A stretch of 20,449 bases of DNA. Origin: an uncultured Prevotella sp. Its GTDB lineage: Bacteria > Bacteroidota > Bacteroidia > Bacteroidales > Bacteroidaceae. The DNA lies in NCBI GenBank assembly GCA_900545525.1, contig UQZX01000041.1:1-20449 (forward strand). Reading direction: 5' to 3'. Both the position numbers and the translations under genes were made by a program. Positions 1 to 7,916 of this stretch are shown here, in pieces. The first letter of the stretch is position 1. Every line of letters starts with the position of its first letter. The notes below the pieces were generated by a model. It made no database searches and had not been told where the DNA came from. It saw nothing but the letters and a program-made list of their open reading frames with translations.

Positions 1-10
1 ATTTGTCCTT

Positions 11-56
11 TAACTTCATATAACTTCCCATAACTTCTTTAACTTCCTAACACTTC
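11..56. repeat. 10-bp-phased TAACTTC direct repeats
   Basis: The heptamer TAACTTC occurs at 11-17, 21-27, 31-37 and 40-46, with a variant TAACACTTC at 48-56. The spacing is 10, 10 and 9 bp, about one helical turn, so all copies face the same side of the DNA. The array starts near the window edge and may continue upstream. It lies just before the DnaA-box cluster. That arrangement would fit iteron-like protein sites or an unwinding region of an origin, but this role is inferred from layout only. Confidence 0.5.
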
Positions 57-84
57 CCCTCCTTTCTCCTTAAAATAAAAAAAC

Positions 85-393
85 TGTGGAAAACTGTGTA
101 TAAAACCTTGGAAAACCCTGTTTATAACTTAATGTTTATCAACAGGCATAAAACAAGTCAGGGCGCAACAGTGTATATCCACAGGGTTATGAAAACATTT
201 TTAAGAAGTTTTCCACCTATTTCCAACGAAAAAAGATATAAACTTATTAACTTTGCAACGATAGTGCAGTATTGTGGATAAAACGTATTACACACTGATT
301 TACAGTATTTAAATATTAGTATAACGTGTTGATTACGCATGTAAGAACGTTGATAACGAAATATCCAAATATGAAGGTATTAACTTATCAACA
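85..393. other. DnaA-box cluster, putative oriC-like region
   Basis: This is an AT-rich, gene-free stretch. Perfect matches to the DnaA box TTATNCACA occur on the minus strand at 95-103 (TTATACACA) and 273-281 (TTATCCACA). A relaxed match TTTTCCACA lies at 85-93 (minus). One-mismatch sites are at 136-144 and 385-393 (TTATCAACA), 175-183 (ATATCCACA) and 209-217 (TTTTCCACC). Such a cluster in AT-rich DNA is typical of bacterial chromosome origins. No dnaA gene is visible because the window starts here. The region could also be a DnaA-titrating site or a DnaA-regulated promoter of nadA. Together with the TAACTTC repeats it accounts for the whole gene-free stretch 1-461. Confidence 0.5.
248..255 (+). 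promoter_or_regulatory. Possible -7 element upstream of nadA
   Basis: The sequence TAACTTTG matches the Bacteroidetes -7 consensus TAnnTTTG. There is no good TTTG-like -33 box 19-21 bp upstream, and the resulting leader to nadA would be about 200 nt. It sits inside the DnaA-box cluster, next to the perfect box at 273-281. This is a weak call. Confidence 0.25.
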
Positions 394-461
394 AATCCAC
401 GGCATATCATACTACAACATATCTTTTTAAAAAGAAAAATAAAAGGAAAGATAATAATAAT

Positions 462-1454
462 ATGAATGTGGACAAAGAGTGGCTCGAAAAAGGATACATC
501 GACGAGAAGCCTGAGACGGCGGCAGACCTTTCGGAAGAAATAAGGAGAATGTGCCGGGAAAAGGATGCCGTGATAATGGCACACTATTATACAAGAAAGG
601 AAATACAGGACGTTGCCGACTTCATCGGCGACTCGCTTGCCCTGGCACAGAAGGCGGCACAGACCGGTGCGCGCATAATAGTGATGTGCGGCGTGCATTT
701 CATGGCAGAGACATGCAAGATATTGTGTCCCGACAAGCTGGTACTGTGTCCCGACCTCAATGCCGGATGCTCGCTTGCCGACAGCTGCAAGGCTGAAGAC
801 CTGAAAAAGTATAAGGACGAACATCCGGGATATACCGTTGTGAGCTATGTTAACACCACGGCTGCCGTGAAGGCACTTACGGACGTTGTCGTGACAAGCG
901 GCAATGCAAAAAAGATTGTAGACACTTTCCCGCAGGACGAGAAGATTATCTTCGGTCCTGACTATAACCTCGGTTCTTACATAAACAGTGTCACGGGCAG
1001 GCAGATGCTGCTGTGGAACGGCGGATGCCACGTTCACGAGCGTTTTTCCGTGGACGCTATCGTAAAGCTTAGGAAGGAAAATCCCGATGCGAAGGTGCTT
1101 GCCCATCCCGAATGCAAGGGACCGGTGCTTGCCGTTGCCGATATAATAGGCTCTACGGCGGTTCTGCTTAAATATGCCTCGGAGCATCCCGAAGACAGGT
1201 ATATCGTTGCCACGGAGGCGGGAATACTGCATGAGATGCAGCGCAAATGTCCCGGTACGGAGTTTATAGCCGTGCCGCCCGAGGTTTCCGAAGGCTCCGC
1301 AGGATTTTCGTGCAACGAGTGTGAGTATATGAAGATGAACACGCTCAACAAGGTTTACAACTGTCTTAAATACGGCTGGCCGTCGGTGGATGTTCCTGAG
1401 GACGTGGCGCGCGAGGCGGTGAAGAGCATTAACAGGATGTTGGAAAATTCGTAG
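462..1454 (+). CDS. nadA: Quinolinate synthase NadA
   Basis: NadA condenses iminoaspartate with dihydroxyacetone phosphate to quinolinate, the second step of de novo NAD synthesis in the cytoplasm. The 330-residue protein is of normal length and shows the family signatures: AHYY near residue 40, NAGCSLADSC at 100-109, SYVNTT at 128-133, GPDYNLG at 165-171, GCHVHERF at 188-195, AHPEC at 214-218, ATEAG at 250-254 and CNECEYMKMNTL at 284-295. Likely [4Fe-4S] ligands, by analogy with known NadA proteins, are Cys103, Cys189 and Cys287. The ATG at 462 follows an A-rich leader without a Shine-Dalgarno sequence, which is usual in Bacteroidetes. No nadB or nadC is adjacent, so it appears to be transcribed alone, downstream of the DnaA-box region. 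A long antisense frame across it is a codon-bias shadow. Confidence 0.96.
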   Translation: MNVDKEWLEKGYIDEKPETAADLSEEIRRMCREKDAVIMAHYYTRKEIQDVADFIGDSLALAQKAAQTGARIIVMCGVHFMAETCKILCPDKLVLCPDLNAGCSLADSCKAEDLKKYKDEHPGYTVVSYVNTTAAVKALTDVVVTSGNAKKIVDTFPQDEKIIFGPDYNLGSYINSVTGRQMLLWNGGCHVHERFSVDAIVKLRKENPDAKVLAHPECKGPVLAVADIIGSTAVLLKYASEHPEDRYIVATEAGILHEMQRKCPGTEFIAVPPEVSEGSAGFSCNECEYMKMNTLNKVYNCLKYGWPSVDVPEDVAREAVKSINRMLENS

Positions 1455-1567
1455 GCTGACGTGAATAAAGAGAATGATGTAAATATCTTTGGAATAATAT
1501 AGGATACTTCTAAGAATAACACAGACAATACATGAAGTGTATGGTATAAAATAAAATCATTCAACAT

Positions 1568-1654
1568 GTAGGGACATATTCTTGTATTTGTCCGCTAAAC
1601 AACCTTTGAATATCAACATGTTATAAGCGGACAAATACAAGAATATGTCCCTAC
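1568..1654. repeat. Perfect 29-bp inverted repeat (REP/MITE-like element)
   Basis: Arms at 1568-1596 and 1626-1654 are exact reverse complements, separated by 29 nt. Each arm starts or ends with the GTAGGGAC/GTCCCTAC motif and contains GGACA...TGTCC, so each arm can also partly fold on itself. The element lies between nadA and the fucosyltransferase gene. It lacks the long T-run of an intrinsic terminator, although the structure would still be strong in RNA. GTAGGGAC-type palindromes are reminiscent of REP-like interspersed repeats. No transposase or target-site duplication is visible. It may act as a terminator, a mobile palindrome, or both. Confidence 0.75.
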
Positions 1655-1741
1655 TTTAAATAATATAGTATTGCAACACTCTCCTTCATGTTATTGAAAG
1701 TTTGTTGTTGGCGTTTTCCGGATGTGTAATGAAATGATATT

Positions 1742-2545
1742 ATGAGAATAGTAAACTTTCTTGGCGGACTTGGAAACCAGATGTTCATATATGCCCTCTG
1801 TGAGCATCTGCGCGCAACATACCCCGGCGAACGTATATTTGGATGTTACAGGTCGGGTTCGCTTGACGTGCATTGCGGGCTGGAGATAGACAAGGTCTTT
1901 GACGTGAGGCTTCCTAAATCCACTCTTCTTTCCGACTTCATAAGCATGCTTTATGTGGCGTGTAAGCGCATGGGATGGACACGCTGGGAGAATGAAAGGC
2001 ATTTTACAAGATACGATATTGTCTTTGACGGATACTGGCTCGACAGTTTCTTTTACAAAAACAAGGATGTAAGGACGATGTTCAGGTTCCGCAATACCGG
2101 TATGACAGGCAGGAACGGCGAGATACTTGAGATGATAAGGTCTTCGCAGTCGGTGGCATTGCATGTCCGCCGCGGCGACTATCAGAACAGTGAAAACATG
2201 GAACTGTTCGGCAAATTCTGTAATATTGAGTATTATAAAAAGGCAATAGGGCTGATGGAGAAAACCGTGGACAATCCCGTTTTCTTTGTCTTTTCCGATG
2301 ATATAGATTGGGTGAAAGCCAACATAAGCCCTGAAAATGCCGTCTACGTGGACGTAAACAGCGGTGCGGACAGTTGGAAGGACATGTATCTGATGTCACG
2401 CTGCAGGCACCTTATAATGGCAAACAGCACATTTTCCTACTGGGCGGCAATGCTCAAGGAAGATAATGGCACGGTGGTCTATCCTCACAAGTGGTACTAT
2501 TGGGACAATCCCGACATATTTCCGGAAGAGTGGACGGCGCTGTAA
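1742..2545 (+). CDS. GT11 alpha-1,2-fucosyltransferase
   Basis: This is predicted to transfer fucose from GDP-fucose to a galactose acceptor in a surface glycan (O-antigen or capsule). The 267-residue protein has the GT11 signatures: N-terminal GGLGNQMFIYA at 8-18, HVRRGDY at 141-147 (nucleotide-sugar binding), FSDD at 184-187, and MANSTFSYWAAML at 226-238 near the C-terminus. It is slightly shorter than typical members, and no membrane segment is evident. The first ATG gives the expected start, with GGLGNQ eight residues in. It stands alone after the 29-bp inverted repeat and is convergent with the next gene, with only 3 nt between the stop codons. I see no convincing promoter. The acceptor cannot be told from sequence. 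Confidence 0.92.
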   Translation: MRIVNFLGGLGNQMFIYALCEHLRATYPGERIFGCYRSGSLDVHCGLEIDKVFDVRLPKSTLLSDFISMLYVACKRMGWTRWENERHFTRYDIVFDGYWLDSFFYKNKDVRTMFRFRNTGMTGRNGEILEMIRSSQSVALHVRRGDYQNSENMELFGKFCNIEYYKKAIGLMEKTVDNPVFFVFSDDIDWVKANISPENAVYVDVNSGADSWKDMYLMSRCRHLIMANSTFSYWAAMLKEDNGTVVYPHKWYYWDNPDIFPEEWTAL

Positions 2546-2548
2546 AAA

Positions 2549-3484
2549 TCATTCTTCCTGACACTCCTTCTCGGCTATGAGATATACCGGCCTGTTCTTT
2601 GTCTCGTAGAAAATTCTTCCGAGATATTCGCCGATAATGCCGAGCGACAGCAGTTGTACGCCACCGAGAAACAGCACGATGATGATGATTGTTGGAAATC
2701 CCTGCACGGGTTCGCCTATCAGTATTGTCTTTATGAAGACGTAGAGCATGTATACGATTGTGAGAAACGACACAAGTATGCCCATTATCGTCGATATGCG
2801 GAGCGGTGCCGTGGTGTACGACGTTATTCCTTCTATTGCGAGGTTGAAGAGCTTGAAATAGCTGAAAGACGACTTGCCTTCCTTTCTGTCGCCCTGCCTG
2901 AACGTAACCTTGCCTTTCCTGAACCCTATCCAGCAGAACAGTCCCTTTGTATATCTTTGCGTCTCACGCAGTTTTTTCACCGACTCTATGCACTTGCGGT
3001 CAAGCAGGCGGAAGTCTCCCACGTTTGGCAGCACGTCCATGCGCGCTGTCTTTTCAAGTATCTTATAATACAAGAGGGAAAGATGTTTTCTCATGAAGCT
3101 TTCCCTTCCCCTGCTCTCACGTTCGGCATAGACATCGTCGAAGCCCTCTTCCCACAGTTTAATCATTTCGGGTATCACGTGCGGAGGATGTTGCATGTCT
3201 GCATCCATTATAATGGCACAGTCGCCGCTGACGTTGTCAAATCCGGCAAGCATTGCGTTTTCCTTGCCAAAATTGCGTGAAAGGTCGATGTATCCTATCC
3301 TTTTGTCTCCTGTCCTTATTCTCTTTATCTCTTGCAGTGTGCCGTCGATGCTTCCGTCGTTTATGAGCAGCACGTTCCACGAGTAGTCCGGATTTCCGTC
3401 CATAATTCTGCTGAGGGCATCATACAGTGTGTTTATGTTGTCCTGTTCGTTATAACACGGTATTATTATGGATATCTTCTTCAT
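2549..3484 (-). CDS. GT2 polyprenyl-phosphate glycosyltransferase (GtrB/DPM type)
   Basis: This 311-residue protein has an N-terminal GT2 domain followed by two membrane helices (about 231-253 and 263-286). That is the layout of GtrB, ArnC and dolichol-phosphate-mannose-synthase-like enzymes, which move a sugar from a nucleotide donor onto undecaprenyl phosphate at the inner membrane. Visible motifs are IIPCYNEQ at 7-14, NDGSIDGT at 42-49, the metal-binding DADMQHPP at 94-101, GDFRLLDR at 156-163, and the C-terminal EYLGRIFYETKNRPVYL typical of GtrB. It is the last gene of the minus-strand array. Its ATG overlaps the stop of the GT-C-like gene upstream by 4 bp (ATGA), so translation is probably coupled and the two likely act together. 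The sugar is unknown, and no GtrA-like flippase is nearby. Confidence 0.92.
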   Translation of the reverse strand: MKKISIIIPCYNEQDNINTLYDALSRIMDGNPDYSWNVLLINDGSIDGTLQEIKRIRTGDKRIGYIDLSRNFGKENAMLAGFDNVSGDCAIIMDADMQHPPHVIPEMIKLWEEGFDDVYAERESRGRESFMRKHLSLLYYKILEKTARMDVLPNVGDFRLLDRKCIESVKKLRETQRYTKGLFCWIGFRKGKVTFRQGDRKEGKSSFSYFKLFNLAIEGITSYTTAPLRISTIMGILVSFLTIVYMLYVFIKTILIGEPVQGFPTIIIIVLFLGGVQLLSLGIIGEYLGRIFYETKNRPVYLIAEKECQEE

Positions 3485-4896
3485 CTTCTTTCAACGCTTA
3501 CTTCTTTTCTGTTTACCGTCCATACACAGTCGAAGCCTTTGGCAAAAGCCTTTTTCCTTATTTCCTCTGCCTGTATGCTGTCTTTTCTTGCTATGGTGGT
3601 GTCGCTCATCTCCTGAGGCCACTTATATCTGTTCTCATACTTTGCCGACAGTCCCCATCCGAAGGCATCGCTCGGCACCACGCAGAATGACGAGAAGCGC
3701 GGATAGTCGTCTTCTATTATTATTACATATACTTTTTCTGCCGGACTACCTGTCTTCCTTATTGCCTGAAGAGCCATTTCCCTGCCCGTGAGAGATGTGG
3801 AATACGACATGTACCAATGGTGACAGTCAACGATAATGGCGGTGGCAACATATAATATGAATGCCGTGTTGAGCATCTTGCCTTTCTGCTTGTTTTTTTC
3901 CACGGCATATCCTATGAGCAGTGACACCATTCCCAGACCTGCGTATGTGTTCATTATCGTGAGCGATATGAGCAGGTTTGGCGACAGGGCGATGAGTGTG
4001 CACAGGATTATGAGGAGGAAAGTATTGTCTTTCCATATCCTTATGTTTCTTATAAGTGTAAGATATATGAACGGGAACGACGCAAGGAATGTTACGGCTG
4101 CCAGTGTAAGGTTGCGGCTCGGGGCGTGGAGCAGGCTTATATAGTCGGTGGCAGACAGCGAATATCCGAGGAGCATTATTATCTCCTTTACCTTTCGGTT
4201 GGGATCAAATGTGGAGTAGTCGGTGTTTTCTATGTATGTTGCGGGCAGCGAGAGCCGTATTGCTGCGTATACTACGGCAATGAGGATGCCGAACATGAAG
4301 TGGCGTACAAGCGTCTTCCTGTCTGCCATGCCGAAGGCGAATGCCACGACAGGCGGTATCACGGCAAATGCAATGCCGTTGTCCTTTGCCAGTGCCGCCA
4401 TGAATATGGTGACTGTCCATACCGTATATCTTGCTTTTCCTTCAAGTGAGAGATATGCCAGTATGGCTGCAAGTCCCCACAGTTGTGAGTATGTCTGGTT
4501 GAGTGAGTCGCAGCTGAAGACCGTTGCGAGCATACATGGCGAGAGATAGAAGTATATGGCGGCGATGTTGGCGGCAGCCTTGCCGAGCCTTACTTTTTTA
4601 CATATTCTGTATAAAAGGAAGACGTTTGTGATGTGGCCTGCAAATATTATGAGATGGTTGAGTTTAGGAAACAGGCGGCAGTCCATAGCCACTATATATC
4701 CCATTATGGCATCGAAAGGACGCCATATATACCCGTAGGGCAGTATGTATTTGATAAAGTCGGGGTCATAGTTTGGTGACGAAAGTGTGCTCCAGTCATC
4801 AAACGTGGGCAGTATGAGAAGCTTTCCCCATAGCATTAGCGGCATGGTTATGAGGATTAAGCATAGTGCGGGGTGCTTGTATATGTATTCTTTCAT
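3481..4896 (-). CDS. Multi-spanning membrane protein, probable GT-C glycosyltransferase
   Basis: This 471-residue protein has a run of about ten or more hydrophobic segments and a soluble C-terminal tail of about 80 residues. After the first helix it has FDDW at 32-35, an acidic pair in the first external loop. That matches the layout of GT-C enzymes, which take sugars from polyprenyl phosphate on the periplasmic face. WRPFD at 58-62 is another conserved-looking motif, and KDNG (about 180) lies in an internal loop. I do not recognise a named family with certainty. The ATGA overlap with the polyprenyl-phosphate-sugar synthase downstream suggests it uses that enzyme's product. It starts 12 bp after the porZ-like stop. 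An O-antigen-polymerase-like or purely structural role cannot be excluded. Confidence 0.7.
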   Translation of the reverse strand: MKEYIYKHPALCLILITMPLMLWGKLLILPTFDDWSTLSSPNYDPDFIKYILPYGYIWRPFDAIMGYIVAMDCRLFPKLNHLIIFAGHITNVFLLYRICKKVRLGKAAANIAAIYFYLSPCMLATVFSCDSLNQTYSQLWGLAAILAYLSLEGKARYTVWTVTIFMAALAKDNGIAFAVIPPVVAFAFGMADRKTLVRHFMFGILIAVVYAAIRLSLPATYIENTDYSTFDPNRKVKEIIMLLGYSLSATDYISLLHAPSRNLTLAAVTFLASFPFIYLTLIRNIRIWKDNTFLLIILCTLIALSPNLLISLTIMNTYAGLGMVSLLIGYAVEKNKQKGKMLNTAFILYVATAIIVDCHHWYMSYSTSLTGREMALQAIRKTGSPAEKVYVIIIEDDYPRFSSFCVVPSDAFGWGLSAKYENRYKWPQEMSDTTIARKDSIQAEEIRKKAFAKGFDCVWTVNRKEVSVERR

Positions 4897-4908
4897 AATG
4901 TTTGTTGC

Positions 4909-7017
4909 TTAGTTTACGACGGCTATCTTGCATACCGTGCCTTTGCTTCCGTCGGCTGTTGCCGTCTGGACCATGTATATTCCACTTGCCACGCGCTTGC
5001 CTTTAAGGTCGTTGCCATCCCATGTGAATGTCCCTCCGCTGCTTCGTCCCTCTGCAACGAGAGTTCCGTTGACGGTTACAATCTTCACATCGGCGTTATG
5101 GCTAAGTCCTGTGACGGTTATCAGTCCGCTGTATCCGGGTTCAACAGGATTGGGATAGGCATACACGTTGTCCTTGTCCATGCTCTCGTTTGGCGTGGTG
5201 GCGTCGTTCATATATGAGCACAGTCCCTTGTCCGTGCCGAAGAATATCTCTCCGGTGTCGTTGTTTATGGCAACGGACATTATGTTGTTTGACAGGAGCG
5301 GACTGTTTTCTGTCGTGAAATGGTGTATCTGTTCCATGTTGTCTTCACTTATAAGATACACTCCGTTGCCGTTGGTGCCGAACCATTTGCGGTTTCCTCC
5401 GTCTATTGCGATAGCTGTTATGTCTACTCCGCTGAGCAGGTAGTCGGCATAGTTGGTACCGTCGTTGCGCGGCACTTTTATCTGGTTAAACGTCACTTCG
5501 TATGGGCTTTTTCCTATATTTTCGGCTTCGAGGACTATAGGACCTACGTTTGTTCCAACCCAGATGTTCCTGTCTTTGTCTTCGGCGGCACATCTCACGC
5601 CACTGTTAATGGTAAGTGTAGTACCGTCTTCGTTTATAAAATTGTCGTATACAACAATGGCATCGGTAGATGCCTGATAGCATACGAGGGCAGGCTTGCG
5701 GTAAAAGTTGTTTACAAACCAGGTAAGATTGTTACTTCCGGCAATCATGTTTCTCATATCTTCAAACGAACGGTCATCATATACCATGAGTTCTTTTTTA
5801 TGATGAGATATCCATTTTTTGTCCTTCGTATATTCAAAAATAGATGTCGACGGGCTTACACTGTTGAGGCACCAAAGGTTTCCTTCGTTGTCAAACATCA
5901 CTCCCGTAACCATTACATAGTTCTTGTCATTATTTCCTACCGTAGATGCTGTCTTGAGCGGGCTGTTGTCATTGGTGAAAGAATTTATGTTCTTTCCGTC
6001 CTTGAATTCATAAAGTCCGGTCTGTCCGCCTACAATCACGTGTCCCGGATCGGTCGGATCAACGTCTATGCAGTAGTGTCCGATATAGGCATGACCTAAG
6101 TTTTCGGCAAACTTGTTGTCGTATATTGTCCATTCGTCATTGTCCTTTACCTGTATGCAGGCAGCCTTCTCTCCCACTCCGTTCACGGTATACAGCTTGT
6201 CGCCGACAAGTTTTATGAATCCGAAAGTGTTATATTTAGGACCGTCGGGATTTATGTTCTCGGCAATTATTGTCTTGTTGCCGTCTTCAATCTTATATCC
6301 CTGAAGCTTTCCGTCGCTTTGGTTGCTCCAGTAACATTTGTTATTACTGTCGTATGCCGTATGTTCCCTGTATCCGTTGTCGTAGCTTATGGCGATGTCG
6401 TTGGCATCGTTGAACGATATCGGGTCATACGTGATATGCCAGTTGTTTTTGTCAAGAAGGTTGTCTGAGGTGTTTCCCGCGTATGTTCCCGAAGCTGTCT
6501 GTGCATATATAATGTTGTTTGATATGGCGCAGTCGGTTATGTTCATACCCAGATTATATGTGTTGCTTATCTCCGCATCCTTTATGTTTACTTTTAATAT
6601 TCCGAACCCTGTGGAAAGATAAGCATGGTTTCCGTCTATTGTTATGTTGTTTATTGTCTTGTCCTCGGTCATCGACTTGTTGTAATAGTCGTTGATGTTG
6701 GTTACGTTTCCGCTGTTGTCGAGCAGGTCGATGTTCTGGTTGCTATATATGATGACCAGTCTTTTTGCGCTGTTGCACCATGCTATGTGCGATATCTCTG
6801 TGTCGTTAAGCACATTCATCTTGTTGTATGTGCTTACGCTCATGTCGTTTACGTTATACGAAAAGAGGTCATTGCTGCTCAGTACATACACTATATTGCC
6901 GGTCGGTTCGATGTCTGTTATGTCGCCGTATGCCATATACGCGTTCCACTGTCCTATCTTTTGGGCAGACAGGCTCAGTGCGGTCAGTAGTAAAATGTTT
7001 GTGAGCAATGTTTTCAT
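4909..7017 (-). CDS. porZ: PorZ-like beta-propeller protein with type IX sorting domain
   Basis: PorZ belongs to the cell-surface attachment complex of the type IX secretion system; in Porphyromonas gingivalis it works with the sortase PorU and recognises A-LPS. This 702-residue protein has a signal peptide (about 1-18, ending SLSA), then a PorZ-like N-terminus with WNAYMAYGDITDIEPTG, FSYN and SMTEDKT. Repeated propeller blades (for example NIWVGTN and RKWFGTNGNG) follow. The last 80 or so residues form a type A C-terminal sorting domain with YAYPNPVEPG, a WDG and SGIYMVQT. I chose the ATG at 7017 over 7038 because it gives a standard signal peptide and an exact ATGA overlap with the upstream GT2 stop. 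It lies between glycosyltransferase genes, which fits a link to A-LPS. The symbol is by similarity. A general 'two-component regulator propeller' protein is the alternative. Confidence 0.82.
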   Translation of the reverse strand: MKTLLTNILLLTALSLSAQKIGQWNAYMAYGDITDIEPTGNIVYVLSSNDLFSYNVNDMSVSTYNKMNVLNDTEISHIAWCNSAKRLVIIYSNQNIDLLDNSGNVTNINDYYNKSMTEDKTINNITIDGNHAYLSTGFGILKVNIKDAEISNTYNLGMNITDCAISNNIIYAQTASGTYAGNTSDNLLDKNNWHITYDPISFNDANDIAISYDNGYREHTAYDSNNKCYWSNQSDGKLQGYKIEDGNKTIIAENINPDGPKYNTFGFIKLVGDKLYTVNGVGEKAACIQVKDNDEWTIYDNKFAENLGHAYIGHYCIDVDPTDPGHVIVGGQTGLYEFKDGKNINSFTNDNSPLKTASTVGNNDKNYVMVTGVMFDNEGNLWCLNSVSPSTSIFEYTKDKKWISHHKKELMVYDDRSFEDMRNMIAGSNNLTWFVNNFYRKPALVCYQASTDAIVVYDNFINEDGTTLTINSGVRCAAEDKDRNIWVGTNVGPIVLEAENIGKSPYEVTFNQIKVPRNDGTNYADYLLSGVDITAIAIDGGNRKWFGTNGNGVYLISEDNMEQIHHFTTENSPLLSNNIMSVAINNDTGEIFFGTDKGLCSYMNDATTPNESMDKDNVYAYPNPVEPGYSGLITVTGLSHNADVKIVTVNGTLVAEGRSSGGTFTWDGNDLKGKRVASGIYMVQTATADGSKGTVCKIAVVN

Positions 7018-7916
7018 TTCAGAGATATGTAATAGCATAATTTGTATATGTTGAATAAGAAAAGCACCGGTCTTTTTCCCGAAAGATTGTGCTTCATGCT
7101 TTTCCCTGCAAGCCTGTAAAGCAGCGATACGGCGGTTGTGAGCCTGTATGAGTTTATCTTTCCGGCACAGCCGAGCAAGGTTGAATATCCCTGCATCTGG
7201 TCTTTAAAGAGATGCAATGTCCTCAGTGCCTCTTCGGTTTTGCTGATGAACACCCCGTTTTCCTCATATTCTTCGAGTATTACGGGGTTGTCTATGTGTA
7301 CTATATCTATGTTGTTATTATGAAGTGTCTTGCCGAACAGCACGTCTTCATAACCGTAATAGACAAAGTTTTCGTTGAAAGGGAATTTCTTTATGATGTC
7401 TCCGGATATGAGAAAATTCGTTGTTCTGAACTCTTTGTGCGCCTTCATGTTGCGCCGTTCTGCCGTTCGGCATTTCTCGGATGCCCTTTCATATTTGTAC
7501 CGGATGTTGTTTTTGAGCAGCGAAGGATTGCCTCCCGTCCTGATGCCCCCTACTATCACGTCTCCTTCCGATGACAAATAATCAGTTATGAAACTGTCTC
7601 CATGAACGGCAATGTCGCTATCCATGAACAGCAGCCACTTGTATTTTGCCTCCCGGGCGAGGAAGTTTCGTATTGCGGATCTGCCCGTGTTCTTTTCCCG
7701 TATGATGTATCGGCAGTTGTCGAGAGAGTTTATATGCCTGTTCTCTTCTATGCTTGCGCTGTCCGTGCTGCCGTCGTCGGCAACGATTATCTCATACCTG
7801 AAGGCTTCTTGTCCGTGCCTTCCCTCTTCTTTCCTGAGGAGCACCGACAGGGCATTCACCAGTTTTTCACACTGGCAATTGTAACATGGTATGAGTATGG
7901 ACAGTTCGTTTTTCAT
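7014..7916 (-). CDS. GT2 family glycosyltransferase
   Basis: This 300-residue cytoplasmic glycosyltransferase of the GT-A fold carries LSILIPCYN at 5-13, ADDGSTD at 46-52, the metal-binding DSD at 99-101 in LLFMDSDIAVHG, and YYGYEDVLFG at 186-195, whose Glu-Asp pair is the likely catalytic base region. It has no clear transmembrane helix and lacks the two C-terminal helices of the GtrB-type enzyme at the array's end, so it probably adds a sugar to a lipid-linked or LPS glycan from a nucleotide donor. Donor and acceptor are not deducible. Both ends show ATGA overlaps: its start with the rdgB stop (7913-7916) and its stop with the porZ-like start at 7017. It is firmly embedded in the operon. 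Confidence 0.9.
   Translation of the reverse strand: MKNELSILIPCYNCQCEKLVNALSVLLRKEEGRHGQEAFRYEIIVADDGSTDSASIEENRHINSLDNCRYIIREKNTGRSAIRNFLAREAKYKWLLFMDSDIAVHGDSFITDYLSSEGDVIVGGIRTGGNPSLLKNNIRYKYERASEKCRTAERRNMKAHKEFRTTNFLISGDIIKKFPFNENFVYYGYEDVLFGKTLHNNNIDIVHIDNPVILEEYEENGVFISKTEEALRTLHLFKDQMQGYSTLLGCAGKINSYRLTTAVSLLYRLAGKSMKHNLSGKRPVLFLFNIYKLCYYISLK

Noticed and set aside
333..1232. Long minus-strand open frame antisense to nadA
   Set aside because: It runs through a clearly real nadA gene, has no recognisable domain and a composition typical of a shadow frame.
1484..1491. TATCTTTG as a promoter for the fucosyltransferase gene
   Set aside because: It has no -33 partner and lies upstream of the strong inverted repeat, about 250 nt from the gene.
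7018..7038. Upstream ATG for the porZ-like gene
   Set aside because: It adds seven residues before a good signal peptide and breaks the ATGA overlap pattern; the start at 7017 is better.
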